DNA of 64,000 nt from Anthracocystis setariae (taxonomy: Eukaryota; Basidiomycota; Ustilaginomycetes; Ustilaginales; Ustilaginaceae). The stretch covers positions 124,001-188,000 of the forward strand of contig CAKMXJ010000021.1 of the NCBI GenBank assembly GCA_928724745.1, in the 5' to 3' direction. Numbering within the stretch: the stretch's first letter is position 1; every line of letters starts with the position of its first letter. Of this stretch, positions 1 to 9,142 are shown piece after piece. Made by a program: the position numbers and the translations under genes. The notes under the pieces were generated by a model. The model had not been told where the DNA came from. It did not search any database and saw nothing but the letters and a program-made list of their open reading frames with translations.

Positions 1-24
1 TTAACCAAGTAACAAGATAACACA

Positions 25-3000
25 ATGGAAAAAGAAAGTGGACTCCTCGGCATTCCCAAGCTCAAGTCGTTGGACGACTACTTCGCTTGGAAGGAAGACT
101 TCACTGCAGTAATGATGTCGAAAGGTAAAGTGTACATGTGCATCACGCAGAGTATGGATAAACTAAGTAAAAATTCCGCTAAATCGAAGGAAGAATGGGA
201 CGAAGCAGCCATGAAGGCAAAAGGTATGATACTATACGCGATTGGTCAGGACTACAGACACCTGGTGAAGTCACTAGACTCCGCACACGAGATGTGGGAG
301 CGACTTCGCGAACATTTTGAAGAAAGGCTGAGCCTAAGGCTCGTAATACTAAGAAGTCAGTTAAACACAATCAAGCAAGAAGACAAGGAAAGTGTCGACT
401 CATTCGCATCAAGAATCGCCAAAATATGCGAACAATTAGACCTAGTCGGAGACAAAATGGACATCGAACGGCGCATGCTAGCGCTACTAACCGGACTTCG
501 CCCAGAATACAACCAATGGAAAGCAATGATACAACACGAAAACGACACATACAAGAAATTCATGAAAAGAGAATTTCAATTTCAGGACGAAAATGGAAAA
601 TTACACAAGGTCACTCAAACAATTGACGAAGTCAACGAGTTGGAAAGGTACAACGACGCTCTGAGGTCGCTCAGAGCACGAGAAGAAGAATTACTTCGAG
701 AACAAGCGACGCGCTCAAACAACAGGTCGGAAATGGCGATGTCAGTGGGACCCCAACAAGTGGGCCCGCGACAACACAACAACTACGCCGTCCGAACATG
801 CTACAAATGTGGCAAACCAGGCCACATCCAGGCAGTGTGTGGACTCAGATGCACAAAGTGTGGGCGTCTAGGACATCACACTGAACACTGCAGGAAAGGC
901 GCTATGATGTCGAAACAGAGACCCGGGACCAAGGCCACGGAATCAGCTCACGTGGCTTCCACACAATTCGGCGAAGAAAACAATCAAGAAACGGACGTGT
1001 CAAACACTGCAGACCCTGCAGCCGCATACAATCTCCACTTCGCAAGTACAGCTCAAGTGATTACCGATGACATCGGTAATCACAAATCCCTCCTCGCTGA
1101 CCGAAGTCACATCAGAGATGAAGGATGGGTCCTCGATTCAGGGGCATCGTCACACATGACGAACAAGAAGGAGTTCTTCCACACGTTGACGAGGAAAGGA
1201 GAAAATTTACGAATTAGGACGGCGACAGGCCAGGAAGTCAAGGTCGAAGGAACGGGAAAAGTGGAATTCGTACCAATCATAGATGGCAGACAGGGTGATG
1301 TCGTAACACTTGATGAAGTGCTCTACGCTCCAGAACTGTCGGCCAACTTGATTTCGCTTACAAACCTAATCAAATCAACAAAGATTAACTTCGACACAGG
1401 ACAAAAGGATATAGCTGCCGAAATCAGCTCAAATGGAAAGAAAATACTACAATGTAAATACGAAGGAAACATGATGGTGTTGCAAGGACACACTATCAAA
1501 CGCGAAGTCGCCAACCTCACAAATATCAAGGACACGGACATCGAAGCCTGGCACAGGCGACTTGGTCACGCCAACACAAAATCAATTAAAGAAGCAATCG
1601 AGACAGGGACCGGCAGAAGAATCCCAAACAAGACTGCCATAAGGATCCAGTGCGACGTATGCGAGGTGGGAAAACACACGCGAAGTCCATTTGACAGATC
1701 AAACTCGAAGTCGACCAGACCCTTGGAGATGGTTCACTCCGACGTCATGGGTCCATACGAAGAAGACCCAAAAGGTAATAAATACGTTCTCACCTTTGTT
1801 GACGACTACTCAAGGCACGTCACTGTCATACCAATGAAGTGGAAGGACCAGGTCACCCTGTTCTTCCAAGTCTACCACAAATACATGACTACGATGACGG
1901 GGCAAAAGGTAGCATTCCTTCGCAGTGACAACGGAGGAGAGTACATCAACGATAGGATGGCGGAATTTCTCACCGAAAACGGTATACAGCATAGGCGTAC
2001 AGCGCCATACACGCCACAGCAAAACGGTGTCGCTGAAAGGATGAATCGAACCATTATGGACATGGTCCGATGCATGCTCTATGAGTCAGGATTACCCACG
2101 CGATTTTGGACTCATGCGGCAATGCATGCAGGACACATTCGAAATCGCATACCCAACGATTGGACTGGCGCTGCGACAACACCACAAGAAATGTTCCTTG
2201 GAGATAAGGCTCAAAAGGATATCGAAACGATTCGACCATTCGGATGCACAGCCTACGTACACATCCAGAGGGCCGAACAAGGACCAAATTCAAAACTTCA
2301 ACCAAGGAGCAGAAAAATGATACACCTAGGCTCAAGCAAGGAACACAAAGCGTATGACGTTATCGACTTCAACCTAGTCGACGTAAAAGTAAGCAGGGAC
2401 GTCACCTTCGTTGAAAGTGAGTTTCCCGCCAAGAAAAACCATACATTCCGGCCAAACCAAGTAAACGTGGACGAAAACCCACGAGTAAGCAATGAATCGA
2501 TCATGACGAACGAAGTCACAGACCCAGAAAACGAAGGAGAAGTGGAAATTCAAGAAGTGGACGGAGTGGACGAAGTCATATATGCAAATTTGACGACACA
2601 GATCGACTTCGACCAGATGCCAAGGAAAAGTCTTGACCCAATTAGCCTCGAAGACGCACAATCAAGGACGGACTGGCCAAAATGGAAAGAAGCAATGGAT
2701 AAGGAACTAGCCAGCCACAAGGAAAACGAGACCTGGGAAGTCTGTGCCAAACCAGCTAACGATGGCCACGTTGTCGACTGCAAATGGGTTTACAAGCTTA
2801 AGCTGAACCCGGATGGATCTCTTGACAAGTATAAGGCAAGGCTCGTTGCCAGGGGATTCACACAACGGGAAGGAATCGATTACGAGGAAACATTTGCCCC
2901 AGTACTCAAGTTCTCGACATTAAGAATCCTAATTGCACTGACAACCTCACTGGACCTGAAAATGGAACAGATGGACGTTGTCACAGCATTCCTAAATGGG

Positions 3001-4167
3001 ATCATTACCGAAGACATTTACATGAAACCGCCGCCAGGATACTGGAACGGCAAGACATTAAAGCTAAAGAAGGCACTCTACGGCCTTAAGCAAGCAGGAA
3101 GAAAATGGTACGAGAGGCTTGACGCGAGCCTCAGGGAAATGGGATTCACAAGGATTGAAAGTGACTTCGGGGTGTACAAACTGGGGACATTGTCGAAGTC
3201 ACTATGCATCATCGCGGTGTATGTTGACGACATCGTCATCGTTACGAGGTCACAAGATGACATGGACACCTACAAGAAGGAACTCACCAAGCGATTTAAG
3301 ATGACTGAAGGAGGCAAGCTCAAGTATATACTCGGACTAGAAGTCACATGGGGGCTAAACGAAACCAAACTCAGTCAATCGGCATACATCAAGCGATTGG
3401 TCGGAAAATTCCTAAGGGAGGATGAAAAGGGTGCGACAACACCGCTTCCGACAAAAGAAGAAAAGCCCGATGTCACCGCACTCGACGAAAACGAACACAA
3501 GAAATACAGGATGATTGTCGGATCACTACTGTACGCGGCCACAGGCACGAGACCCGACATAAGCTACGCCACTGGGCGACTTAGTAAGGAACTTCAAAAC
3601 CCCACGAAGACGTCCATGAAGTGTGCCATACATTTGCTGCGTTATCTAAAATGCACGCAAAACATTGGAATCCACTTCTATAAAGGAAATGCGACGACAG
3701 ACGTGCTGGAAGGCTACAGTGACGCTGACTTCGCTGGCGACACAGACGATAGGAAGTCCACAACCGGTGTAGTAACCGTTGTATACGGATCTCCGATAAA
3801 CTGGCTCTCAAAGAAACAAGGATTAGTTGCCGACTCGACAACCGTAGCCGAATACATTGCCATAACCGAATCTGTCAAAGATATCATATGGACGCGTGCC
3901 CTGCTAGCGGAGCTTGGACTTCGACAATATGAATCAACTAAGATTCACTGCGATAACACTGCAGCTAGGCAACTTGCTGCAGATCCGAAATTTCATGCAC
4001 GAACTAAGCATATTGACGTGCGATTCCATTTCATTAGGGAACACGTCGGAAATGGCAATGTAAAAGTGGTACCGGTGACAACGCTGCAACAAAGGGCAGA
4101 CTGCCTTACGAAGTCACTCGGGCCAACGAAAATCGAGGAAGGCCGACGCATGCTCAACATGCACTAA
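25..4167 (+). CDS. Copia-type Gag-Pol polyprotein
   Basis: A 1380-aa polyprotein that would supply capsid, protease, integrase and reverse transcriptase/RNase H for copy-and-paste transposition. Domains in order: UBN2-like Gag (about 1-220); two CX2CX4HX4C zinc knuckles (about 259-290); an aspartic protease with DSGAS around residue 371; the GAG-pre-integrase HRRLGH motif (about 510); a DDE integrase with Asp in HSD (about 573), Asp in RSDNGGEY (about 634) and Glu in NGVAERMNRT (about 671); an RVT_2 reverse transcriptase with YVDD near 1066; and RNase H with YSDADFAGD near 1230. All catalytic motifs are present and there is no frameshift between gag and pol, as is usual for fungal copia elements. 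The ATG at 25 opens the frame directly after the short leader. Codon use is more A-rich than in the host genes, consistent with a mobile element. Confidence 0.95.
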   Translation: MEKESGLLGIPKLKSLDDYFAWKEDFTAVMMSKGKVYMCITQSMDKLSKNSAKSKEEWDEAAMKAKGMILYAIGQDYRHLVKSLDSAHEMWERLREHFEERLSLRLVILRSQLNTIKQEDKESVDSFASRIAKICEQLDLVGDKMDIERRMLALLTGLRPEYNQWKAMIQHENDTYKKFMKREFQFQDENGKLHKVTQTIDEVNELERYNDALRSLRAREEELLREQATRSNNRSEMAMSVGPQQVGPRQHNNYAVRTCYKCGKPGHIQAVCGLRCTKCGRLGHHTEHCRKGAMMSKQRPGTKATESAHVASTQFGEENNQETDVSNTADPAAAYNLHFASTAQVITDDIGNHKSLLADRSHIRDEGWVLDSGASSHMTNKKEFFHTLTRKGENLRIRTATGQEVKVEGTGKVEFVPIIDGRQGDVVTLDEVLYAPELSANLISLTNLIKSTKINFDTGQKDIAAEISSNGKKILQCKYEGNMMVLQGHTIKREVANLTNIKDTDIEAWHRRLGHANTKSIKEAIETGTGRRIPNKTAIRIQCDVCEVGKHTRSPFDRSNSKSTRPLEMVHSDVMGPYEEDPKGNKYVLTFVDDYSRHVTVIPMKWKDQVTLFFQVYHKYMTTMTGQKVAFLRSDNGGEYINDRMAEFLTENGIQHRRTAPYTPQQNGVAERMNRTIMDMVRCMLYESGLPTRFWTHAAMHAGHIRNRIPNDWTGAATTPQEMFLGDKAQKDIETIRPFGCTAYVHIQRAEQGPNSKLQPRSRKMIHLGSSKEHKAYDVIDFNLVDVKVSRDVTFVESEFPAKKNHTFRPNQVNVDENPRVSNESIMTNEVTDPENEGEVEIQEVDGVDEVIYANLTTQIDFDQMPRKSLDPISLEDAQSRTDWPKWKEAMDKELASHKENETWEVCAKPANDGHVVDCKWVYKLKLNPDGSLDKYKARLVARGFTQREGIDYEETFAPVLKFSTLRILIALTTSLDLKMEQMDVVTAFLNGIITEDIYMKPPPGYWNGKTLKLKKALYGLKQAGRKWYERLDASLREMGFTRIESDFGVYKLGTLSKSLCIIAVYVDDIVIVTRSQDDMDTYKKELTKRFKMTEGGKLKYILGLEVTWGLNETKLSQSAYIKRLVGKFLREDEKGATTPLPTKEEKPDVTALDENEHKKYRMIVGSLLYAATGTRPDISYATGRLSKELQNPTKTSMKCAIHLLRYLKCTQNIGIHFYKGNATTDVLEGYSDADFAGDTDDRKSTTGVVTVVYGSPINWLSKKQGLVADSTTVAEYIAITESVKDIIWTRALLAELGLRQYESTKIHCDNTAARQLAADPKFHARTKHIDVRFHFIREHVGNGNVKVVPVTTLQQRADCLTKSLGPTKIEEGRRMLNMH

Positions 4168-4889
4168 AACTCAAAAATAAAATTATACGGTCGGCGCCAC
4201 ATGTGAAGTAAAGTGGGCCAAGGGTACACTCAAGGTTCACAAAACCAAGAACAGGGGTGACATCGTGGCAAAGGTGGGGGAACAAAGCATAATGAAGACA
4301 CCGAAGTAATCCGAAATAAACTTCATTCGGATACATCAAGAAAAAGGAACGAAAAGAAAATTAGAGATCCCGAAAGGGAAAGTTAAATTTGGTGGGACGA
4401 TCAAAATTACCGTCCCGAACCGTCACCGAACGTGACTTTGGATATCAAGTACAAGGAATATACCACGACTTCGTCGACCGAAATCGCCGTAGGTCAAAGG
4501 GGATACGATTGATTAGTGGTCCGATGCCTCAATCATGAAGACAAGCGCGCACAAAGCGTTAAAGATTGCGCAGAACGATAACGGAGCAAAAGGGGATAGG
4601 GCGCACTGAAGTCAGACCGTACGGAGGTGCGCAGACATGGCGACATCGACAGGCAACTCAGCAGTCTAGCTCAAGTATTCGCTACGGATGTACAGCGAAA
4701 ACGGTACGAAATGGTAAAGACAAGATGTTTTCTCAAGCAAGCGTATAGCGAAACAGGGGGAGCTACGAAGCAGGGGGAGAAAGTTATATATAGGATCGCC
4801 GACATCGACGAAGAGGAGGAAGTTCAACCATCCGACAACACTCAGACCCACACACACACACACACACATTCCTCTCTACACCACTCATC
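4168..4889 (+). other. Non-coding spacer between pol and the accessory ORF
   Basis: No credible ORF is seen in these 722 bp. The stretch ends in a (CA)n run (about 4851-4868) and a pyrimidine-rich leader just before the accessory ATG at 4890. A TATA-like string (gttatatatagg, near 4784) lies about 100 bp upstream of that ATG, so the accessory gene may have its own promoter rather than depend on readthrough from the 5' LTR. That is inference. Confidence 0.4.
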
Positions 4890-5720
4890 ATGGCGACTAT
4901 TCGCCCTACCCATATTCGATTCGAGAGCGACAGCAGCAGTGGTAGCGACTCTGATGGGAGCGCTACTAGTTCGGTGATTCAGAGGCGTATGATGGAGATG
5001 GTGTGCGATGACGATGGAGACAGCGAAGAAGGAGGGTCCGACTTCGCGGACAATGAAGGGGAGGACTCGGACGATGGCCAGGAGGGAGACAACGAGGGCG
5101 GCGAGGAAGAGGAGGAGGAAGTCGAGTTGGAGCCGGAGGCTGAGGATGGGAATGACGGAGGACAGGACCCGGAAGAAAAGTGCCAAACTTGTAGAGTAGG
5201 AAGGCACCGATGTCAGCACCCAGCAAAGGTTGTCAAGCGGGGAAGTCGTAGCACTAAGTGTTTTCGTTGTTACAAGAAGAAGAGACCCTGCTCCCTAGAC
5301 ACCAATGTCCGTTCCCTCAACTCACGAAGAACCCAACTCGACAAGGCCCGCCGTCAGGGAGAACTTCGGGCTGCAAGAAACGACTTCGAATCAACTATGC
5401 GAACGTTACGCGCCGAAGACACTGCTCTCAATGCTACCATCGAGAATCTCCGAACCACTGGAGAGAGGACCATGGAGATGCTCGATGAATACATTGGCTT
5501 TGACTATCAACTCCGACTACTAATCCAACAGCTCAGCGTACATTGGTTCGACGGAAATAACGAAATGCTCGGGGAATACTTCGATTTTCTCGCCAGATAC
5601 GATCTCTGCAAGCCTCTGGACGACGAAGACTTGGAGCGCGAGCATGACCCCGAAGTCGTAGTCACGCGATGCATGGAGAATCCGAGAGCGTTCTCAGACA
5701 CCAGCGACAACGAACAATAA
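4890..5720 (+). CDS. Acidic zinc-cluster accessory protein of the copia element
   Basis: A 276-aa protein encoded between pol and the 3' LTR, a place where most copia elements carry nothing. Residues about 13-97 are extremely acidic (runs of Asp, Glu and Ser). Next come six cysteines at 98, 101, 108, 124, 127 and 134, spaced CX2CX6C-X15-CX2CX6C, which resembles a fungal Zn(II)2Cys6 binuclear cluster with a slightly long central loop. The stretch between and after them is basic (RKK-rich). Residues about 140-200 are charged and likely coiled coil, and the C-terminal part is helical with an acidic tail. The ATG has a strong context (tcatcATGG). The protein is not envelope-like: no signal peptide or membrane span. 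A DNA- or chromatin-binding role that assists regulation or target choice is inference; it could instead be a captured host gene fragment. Confidence 0.65.
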   Translation: MATIRPTHIRFESDSSSGSDSDGSATSSVIQRRMMEMVCDDDGDSEEGGSDFADNEGEDSDDGQEGDNEGGEEEEEEVELEPEAEDGNDGGQDPEEKCQTCRVGRHRCQHPAKVVKRGSRSTKCFRCYKKKRPCSLDTNVRSLNSRRTQLDKARRQGELRAARNDFESTMRTLRAEDTALNATIENLRTTGERTMEMLDEYIGFDYQLRLLIQQLSVHWFDGNNEMLGEYFDFLARYDLCKPLDDEDLEREHDPEVVVTRCMENPRAFSDTSDNEQ

Positions 5721-5827
5721 GTATAAAAACAATTCCAAAATCCTGTTCTTAGAATCCTTCCCCTGTTACGAAGTCCGCCACTCAAGTTTCAAGCGATCAT
5801 ATCGATGTCGCAACACTCTTGCCTCGA

Positions 5828-5835
5828 AGGGGGAG
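5828..5835 (+). other. Polypurine tract of the copia element
   Basis: The purine run AAGGGGGAG lies immediately before the TGTTAAG that opens the 3' LTR. This is the expected primer site for plus-strand DNA synthesis and it fixes the LTR start at 5836. Confidence 0.75.
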
Positions 5836-6150
5836 TGTTAAGAATTGTTTCGAGTCAAAAGAATAAAACCCACAAAATATGTTAGTTCGCGATAGTTTCC
5901 CCGATCCACATTTTCGATATGCGATATGCGATATGCACCAGCGACTTCACTACAATATGCGGTATGCTACAGCACAGACGTCGCAACCCCAATTTTGTAT
6001 ATAAGTTGGTCAGATTCACGTACTTTAGCAGCCGAAATTCTAGTTAGTTTTCTCATTTATTTTTCACAGCAAGCCTAATTTCTTTGCCGAATTCCGTAGT
6101 TTTGCACTCGACGATGAATGACCAATTGACACAATGTGAATATATATACA
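5836..6150 (+). repeat. 3' LTR of the copia element (right end approximate)
   Basis: It begins TGTTAAGAATTG right after the polypurine tract. Inside are three tandem GATATGC units (about 5918-5937) and a TATA-like GTATATAAG near 5996, which could drive transcription from the matching 5' LTR. The exact end is uncertain: plausible CA ends are at 6131, 6133 and 6150. On any of these the LTR stops only about 25-45 bp before the tRNA-Ala gene. The target-site duplication cannot be checked because the left flank is outside the window. Confidence 0.65.
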
Positions 6151-6174
6151 TTTGTCGAAAAAGCTTGTATTTCT

Positions 6175-6257
6175 GGGGGTTTAGCTCAGTTGGTAGAGCG
6201 TTCGCTTAGCATCGTCTAATTTGCGAAAGGTCGCGTGTTCGACTCATGCAGTCTCCA
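6175..6257 (+). tRNA. tRNA-Ala (anticodon AGC) with a 10-nt intron
   Basis: A full cloverleaf can be folded by eye. The acceptor stem pairs 6175-6181 with 6250-6256 (with G-U pairs). The D arm is 6184-6199. The anticodon arm TTCGC/GCGAA holds loop TTAGCAT with anticodon AGC at 6208-6210. The T arm is GCGTG-TTCGACT-CATGC (6233-6249), and the discriminator is A at 6257. A 10-nt insertion (6212-6221) sits one base 3' of the anticodon, the canonical tRNA intron position. The A box (TAGCTCAGTTGG) is good; the B box (TGTTCGACTCA) departs slightly from consensus. A T6 Pol III terminator follows. Confidence 0.9.
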
Positions 6258-6264
6258 AACTCGC

Positions 6265-6270
6265 TTTTTT
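6265..6270 (+). terminator. Pol III terminator of tRNA-Ala
   Basis: Six consecutive T residues begin 7 bp after the discriminator base of the tRNA, the usual signal for RNA polymerase III termination. A second run of six T follows a few bases later and may act as backup. Confidence 0.8.
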
Positions 6271-6869
6271 CATTTTTTGGAAGATTGTTTTTGATTAATT
6301 ATTGTTGTTAGGCCGCTCAATGAACTGGTGCGTTTTGGAGTGGCGTAGTGAACGAGAAGGGTCCTCTCTGCACGAGTTGATTTTTTTTTTTTTGGATTTT
6401 TTTTTTGGGCTTTTCTTTTCCCCAATTGGACCTCTGCTGACGGTCGCTCAACTCCACTCGTACAGAGTCGACTCAAGGCTGGGATTGTGCCGATATGCAC
6501 GTCGAGCTAGAAAATTTCGTTAGGACCCCGTCGACCGTAAATTTTTGCATTTTTCTTCTTCTCCTTCTTCTTCGTCCTATTTTTTTTTTTTTTTTTTTTT
6601 TTTTTTTGGTGTTCAAGGCTCAGAGCTGCCGACAGCTACATTGCTGCTGCTGTTGCTGTTGCCACGGAAGGATAGCAGCTCTTTTAGTCGACTCGGTTCT
6701 AGGTTTCACCTTGTTCCTTCCTCTCACCAACTCATCCTCCTTTTCTTCGTGCAAGTTTCTCTCTCTGCTCGAAGTTCTCTCCCTTTTTTTCATCTTCATC
6801 TCTTCCTCCAACCCCCAATCCCTCACCCCTCCGAATATCCCGGCCACAAGCCAACACCCTATACACAAA
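6271..6869 (+). promoter_or_regulatory. Upstream/leader region of the nucleolin-like gene
   Basis: About 600 bp with no credible gene. It is dominated by pyrimidine tracts on the + strand, including T runs at about 6380-6412 and a 28-base T run at 6580-6607, followed by a CTGCTGCTGTTGCTG stretch and a C/T-rich leader up to the ATG at 6870. An open frame continues upstream of that ATG to 6495, but its translation is low-complexity Phe/Leu and looks like leader sequence. Confidence 0.5.
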
Positions 6870-8222
6870 ATGGGAAAGAAATCTGCTGCCCCCCTTGTCG
6901 ACGCCAAGAAGGATAAGAAGGACAAGAAGGCTTCCGCCGCCAAGGTTGTCGAGCAGCCCAAGTCCAACGGTGTCGACAAGAAGGAAAAGAAGGACAAGAA
7001 AGCCAACAAGCAACCTACTCCCGAGCCCGAGTCTGAGTCTGACTCGAGCGACTCTGAGTCCGCCGAGGACGAGGATTCCTCCTCCTCCTCCTCCTCCTCC
7101 TCTTCTTCTTCTTCTTCTTCCTCCGACTCTGATTCCGACTCCTCTTCGTCCGAAGAGGAGAAGGATGACAACAAGGTTGAAGCCGCTCCCAAGACCAACG
7201 GCAAGACTGCTGTTGAGGCTTCCTCCAGCGACTCTTCCGACTCGTCTGACTCTGACTCTGACTCGGACTCTGACTCGTCCGACTCTTCCGACGATGACGA
7301 GGATGTCAAGGACGTCCAGACCGACTCCAAGAAGCGCAAGGCGGATGAGGATGCGCCTGTCGCCAAGAAGGCAAAGACGGACGCCGAAGCTGCCCCCGCT
7401 GAGCTCGCCGACGGCGAAACCAACCAGATCTGGGTGGGTCAGCTCTCGTGGAACGTCGACAACGACTGGCTCAAGTCCGAGATGGAGGCCTACGGTCAAG
7501 TCACTTCGGCTCGCGTTCAGCTCGACCGTACCTCGGGCAAGAGCCGTGGTTTCGGTTACGTCGACTTTGCCACCGCCGCTGCTGCCAAGAAGGCCTTTGA
7601 GGAAGGTCAGGGCAAGGAGGTGGATGGGCGTGCTATCCGCATCGACCTTTCCACCCCCAAGGGCGATGTCACCGAGAACCGTGCCAAGAAGTTCAACGAC
7701 CAGCGATCCGCTCCCTCGAGCACGCTGTTCATCGGCAACCTTTCCTTCGATATCACCGAGGACGATGTGTGGAACGCCTTCTCCGAGCACGGTGAGGTTT
7801 CCGGTGTTCGTCTGCCCAAGGACCCTGACTCGGGCCGTCCCAAGGGTTTCGGTTACGTCGAGTTTGCCGCTCAGCAGTCGGCACAGGCTGCTCTCGACGC
7901 CATGACCGGCCAAGAGCTCGCCGGCCGTCCTCTGCGTCTCGATTTCTCCACACCACGAGACCGCCCTGACAACGGTTCGCCTCGTGGTGGTCGCGGTGGT
8001 GGATTCGGCGGCGGACGCGGTGGCGGTGGCGGACGCGGTGGCAGTTTCGGTGGTCGCGGTGGTGGACGTGGCGGTTTCGGTGGACGTGGTGGCGGACGCG
8101 GCGGTTCCGACGGCTCGTTCCGTGGCATGCCGCGTGGTGGCGGATGGGGTGCACGTGGTGGTAGCGCCCGCACTGGCGGTGCCGCTGACTTTTCCGGCAA
8201 GAAGATGACGTTTGACGACTAA
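6870..8222 (+). CDS. NSR1: Nucleolin-like RNA-binding protein (Nsr1/Gar2 family)
   Basis: A 450-aa nucleolar protein of the nucleolin/Nsr1/Gar2 type, which acts in pre-rRNA processing and small-subunit assembly. The N-terminal third is Lys-rich, then alternating Ser and acidic blocks (about residues 50-150), a typical casein-kinase-2 target region. RRM1 spans about 185-262 with RNP2 IWVGQL and RNP1 RGFGYVDF. RRM2 spans about 284-361 with LFIGNL and KGFGYVEF. A Gly/Arg-rich RGG tail covers about 372-445. The ATG at 6870 (cacaaaATGGGA) was chosen over upstream in-frame codons because the upstream translation is leader-like and MGKK fits the basic N-terminus. The Ser block is encoded by a TCC/TCT repeat (about 7077-7122) likely to vary in length between strains. 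Confidence 0.95.
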   Translation: MGKKSAAPLVDAKKDKKDKKASAAKVVEQPKSNGVDKKEKKDKKANKQPTPEPESESDSSDSESAEDEDSSSSSSSSSSSSSSSSDSDSDSSSSEEEKDDNKVEAAPKTNGKTAVEASSSDSSDSSDSDSDSDSDSSDSSDDDEDVKDVQTDSKKRKADEDAPVAKKAKTDAEAAPAELADGETNQIWVGQLSWNVDNDWLKSEMEAYGQVTSARVQLDRTSGKSRGFGYVDFATAAAAKKAFEEGQGKEVDGRAIRIDLSTPKGDVTENRAKKFNDQRSAPSSTLFIGNLSFDITEDDVWNAFSEHGEVSGVRLPKDPDSGRPKGFGYVEFAAQQSAQAALDAMTGQELAGRPLRLDFSTPRDRPDNGSPRGGRGGGFGGGRGGGGGRGGSFGGRGGGRGGFGGRGGGRGGSDGSFRGMPRGGGWGARGGSARTGGAADFSGKKMTFDD

Positions 8223-9142
8223 ACATGTCCATCAATCAACACCACCACCATCATCATCACTGCACCACAACGATTCCTTGAGCTTGCTTGCTTGCTTGCT
8301 TGCTTGCTGCATCTTTCAAGCCGCATCGAATCTGCAAAAGCGCTCATCCTCCTGCAACCCTTGCCTTTCTCTAATCTTGCTGCGGGTTTTAATTTCAAGG
8401 GAGGATGTCATCCTCACATTCTCTGTTTTCCCTCTGTTCATCATTGCCTCGAGAGGTTCAATGTGTAAATTTTCATTTTGTCATTGCTGGCTGCTAGGCT
8501 TGGGTCATTTTTGAAACGTGACCTGTTTGTTGGTTTGCTCCTCGACGAGTTTTTTGTTTCTTTCGACCCATCTTGGCGCAATGGGCGTAGAACTAAAATC
8601 AATCTGCCTATCAATAACATGACTCTAGTCTCTTGTCTCTCGTTTTGTCGGATCTCGTGGGTGTGTGTGTATGTGTATGAAACCTGGTTGGCTCTTTTGC
8701 AAAAGTGTCGAGTGTCAATTGCAGTGTGCAAGTACAAGTGTGAGGTGCAAGTTGCGGTGTAACAATTTGAACAAAAATTGGAAAACCCTAACCCCCGCGA
8801 TTTCGCTGACGTGATGCGACAGGAAATTCCATCCTCTTTCAAGCATTACTGTATTGCTGCTGTATTGCCGGTAAGAAAGATGCAACGCACCTACTCTTCA
8901 AAGCCTGCCAGCGTCGTGCGGTGCGGTGCGGTGGGGTGGGGTGGGGTGGGGTTTCGAACGATAATGATAAGCACGGGGATGAGATGGCGCCACGTCTGCA
9001 CGAGCCGGGCCCACCTCTCTTTGCCTTACAATGATCGTGTAACACCTCGATTGCATCTCATCCTGGCGCACCTTGCTGCTTGATCGTCGGTGTTCAAACC
9101 CTTGTTCCTCTCAAGGTAGACGCACAGTGCGAGCATAATCGT
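8223..9142. other. Intergenic region NSR1-NPY1
   Basis: About 920 bp between two genes on the same strand. It contains a (GCTT)n run (about 8283-8309), a TGTGTG stretch near 8662-8678, and a G-rich GTGCGGTGCGGTGGGG array (about 8917-8952) that could form a G-quadruplex. Apart from the expected 3' end of NSR1 and the promoter of NPY1 I see no gene. Confidence 0.45.

Larger units (their letters stand above)
1..6150 (+). mobile_element. Ty1/copia LTR retrotransposon, 5' end outside window
   Basis: The element starts before the window: only a 24-nt leader precedes the gag-pol ATG and no 5' LTR is visible. Inside are an intact gag-pol ORF (25-4167), a 720-bp spacer, a second ORF (4890-5720), a polypurine tract (about 5828-5835) and a 3' LTR opening with TGTTAAGAATTG at 5836. 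The order protease, integrase, reverse transcriptase, RNase H defines the copia/Pseudoviridae type. The uninterrupted 1380-codon frame suggests a young insertion. The usual test, identity between the two LTRs, cannot be done because the left LTR is missing. The right end is approximate (between about 6110 and 6150) because the terminal CA was not matched to a second LTR. Confidence 0.9.

Noticed and set aside
4627..4977. 116-codon ORF overlapping the start of the copia accessory gene
   Set aside because: It translates the (CA)n repeat as Thr-His runs and has no motif; the 4890 frame is far better supported.
6110..6150. Exact right end of the copia LTR and its target duplication
   Set aside because: Several CA ends fit; without the left LTR or flank none can be preferred, so only an approximate end is given.
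6620..7913. Long antisense ORFs opposite the nucleolin-like gene
   Set aside because: They mirror Ser/Asp and Gly/Arg repeat coding and have no independent motif; this is a shadow effect of GC-rich repeats.
8780..8795. Telomere-like AACCCTAACCCCC string
   Set aside because: Only one and a half repeat units, inside a unique intergenic region; not an interstitial telomere array.
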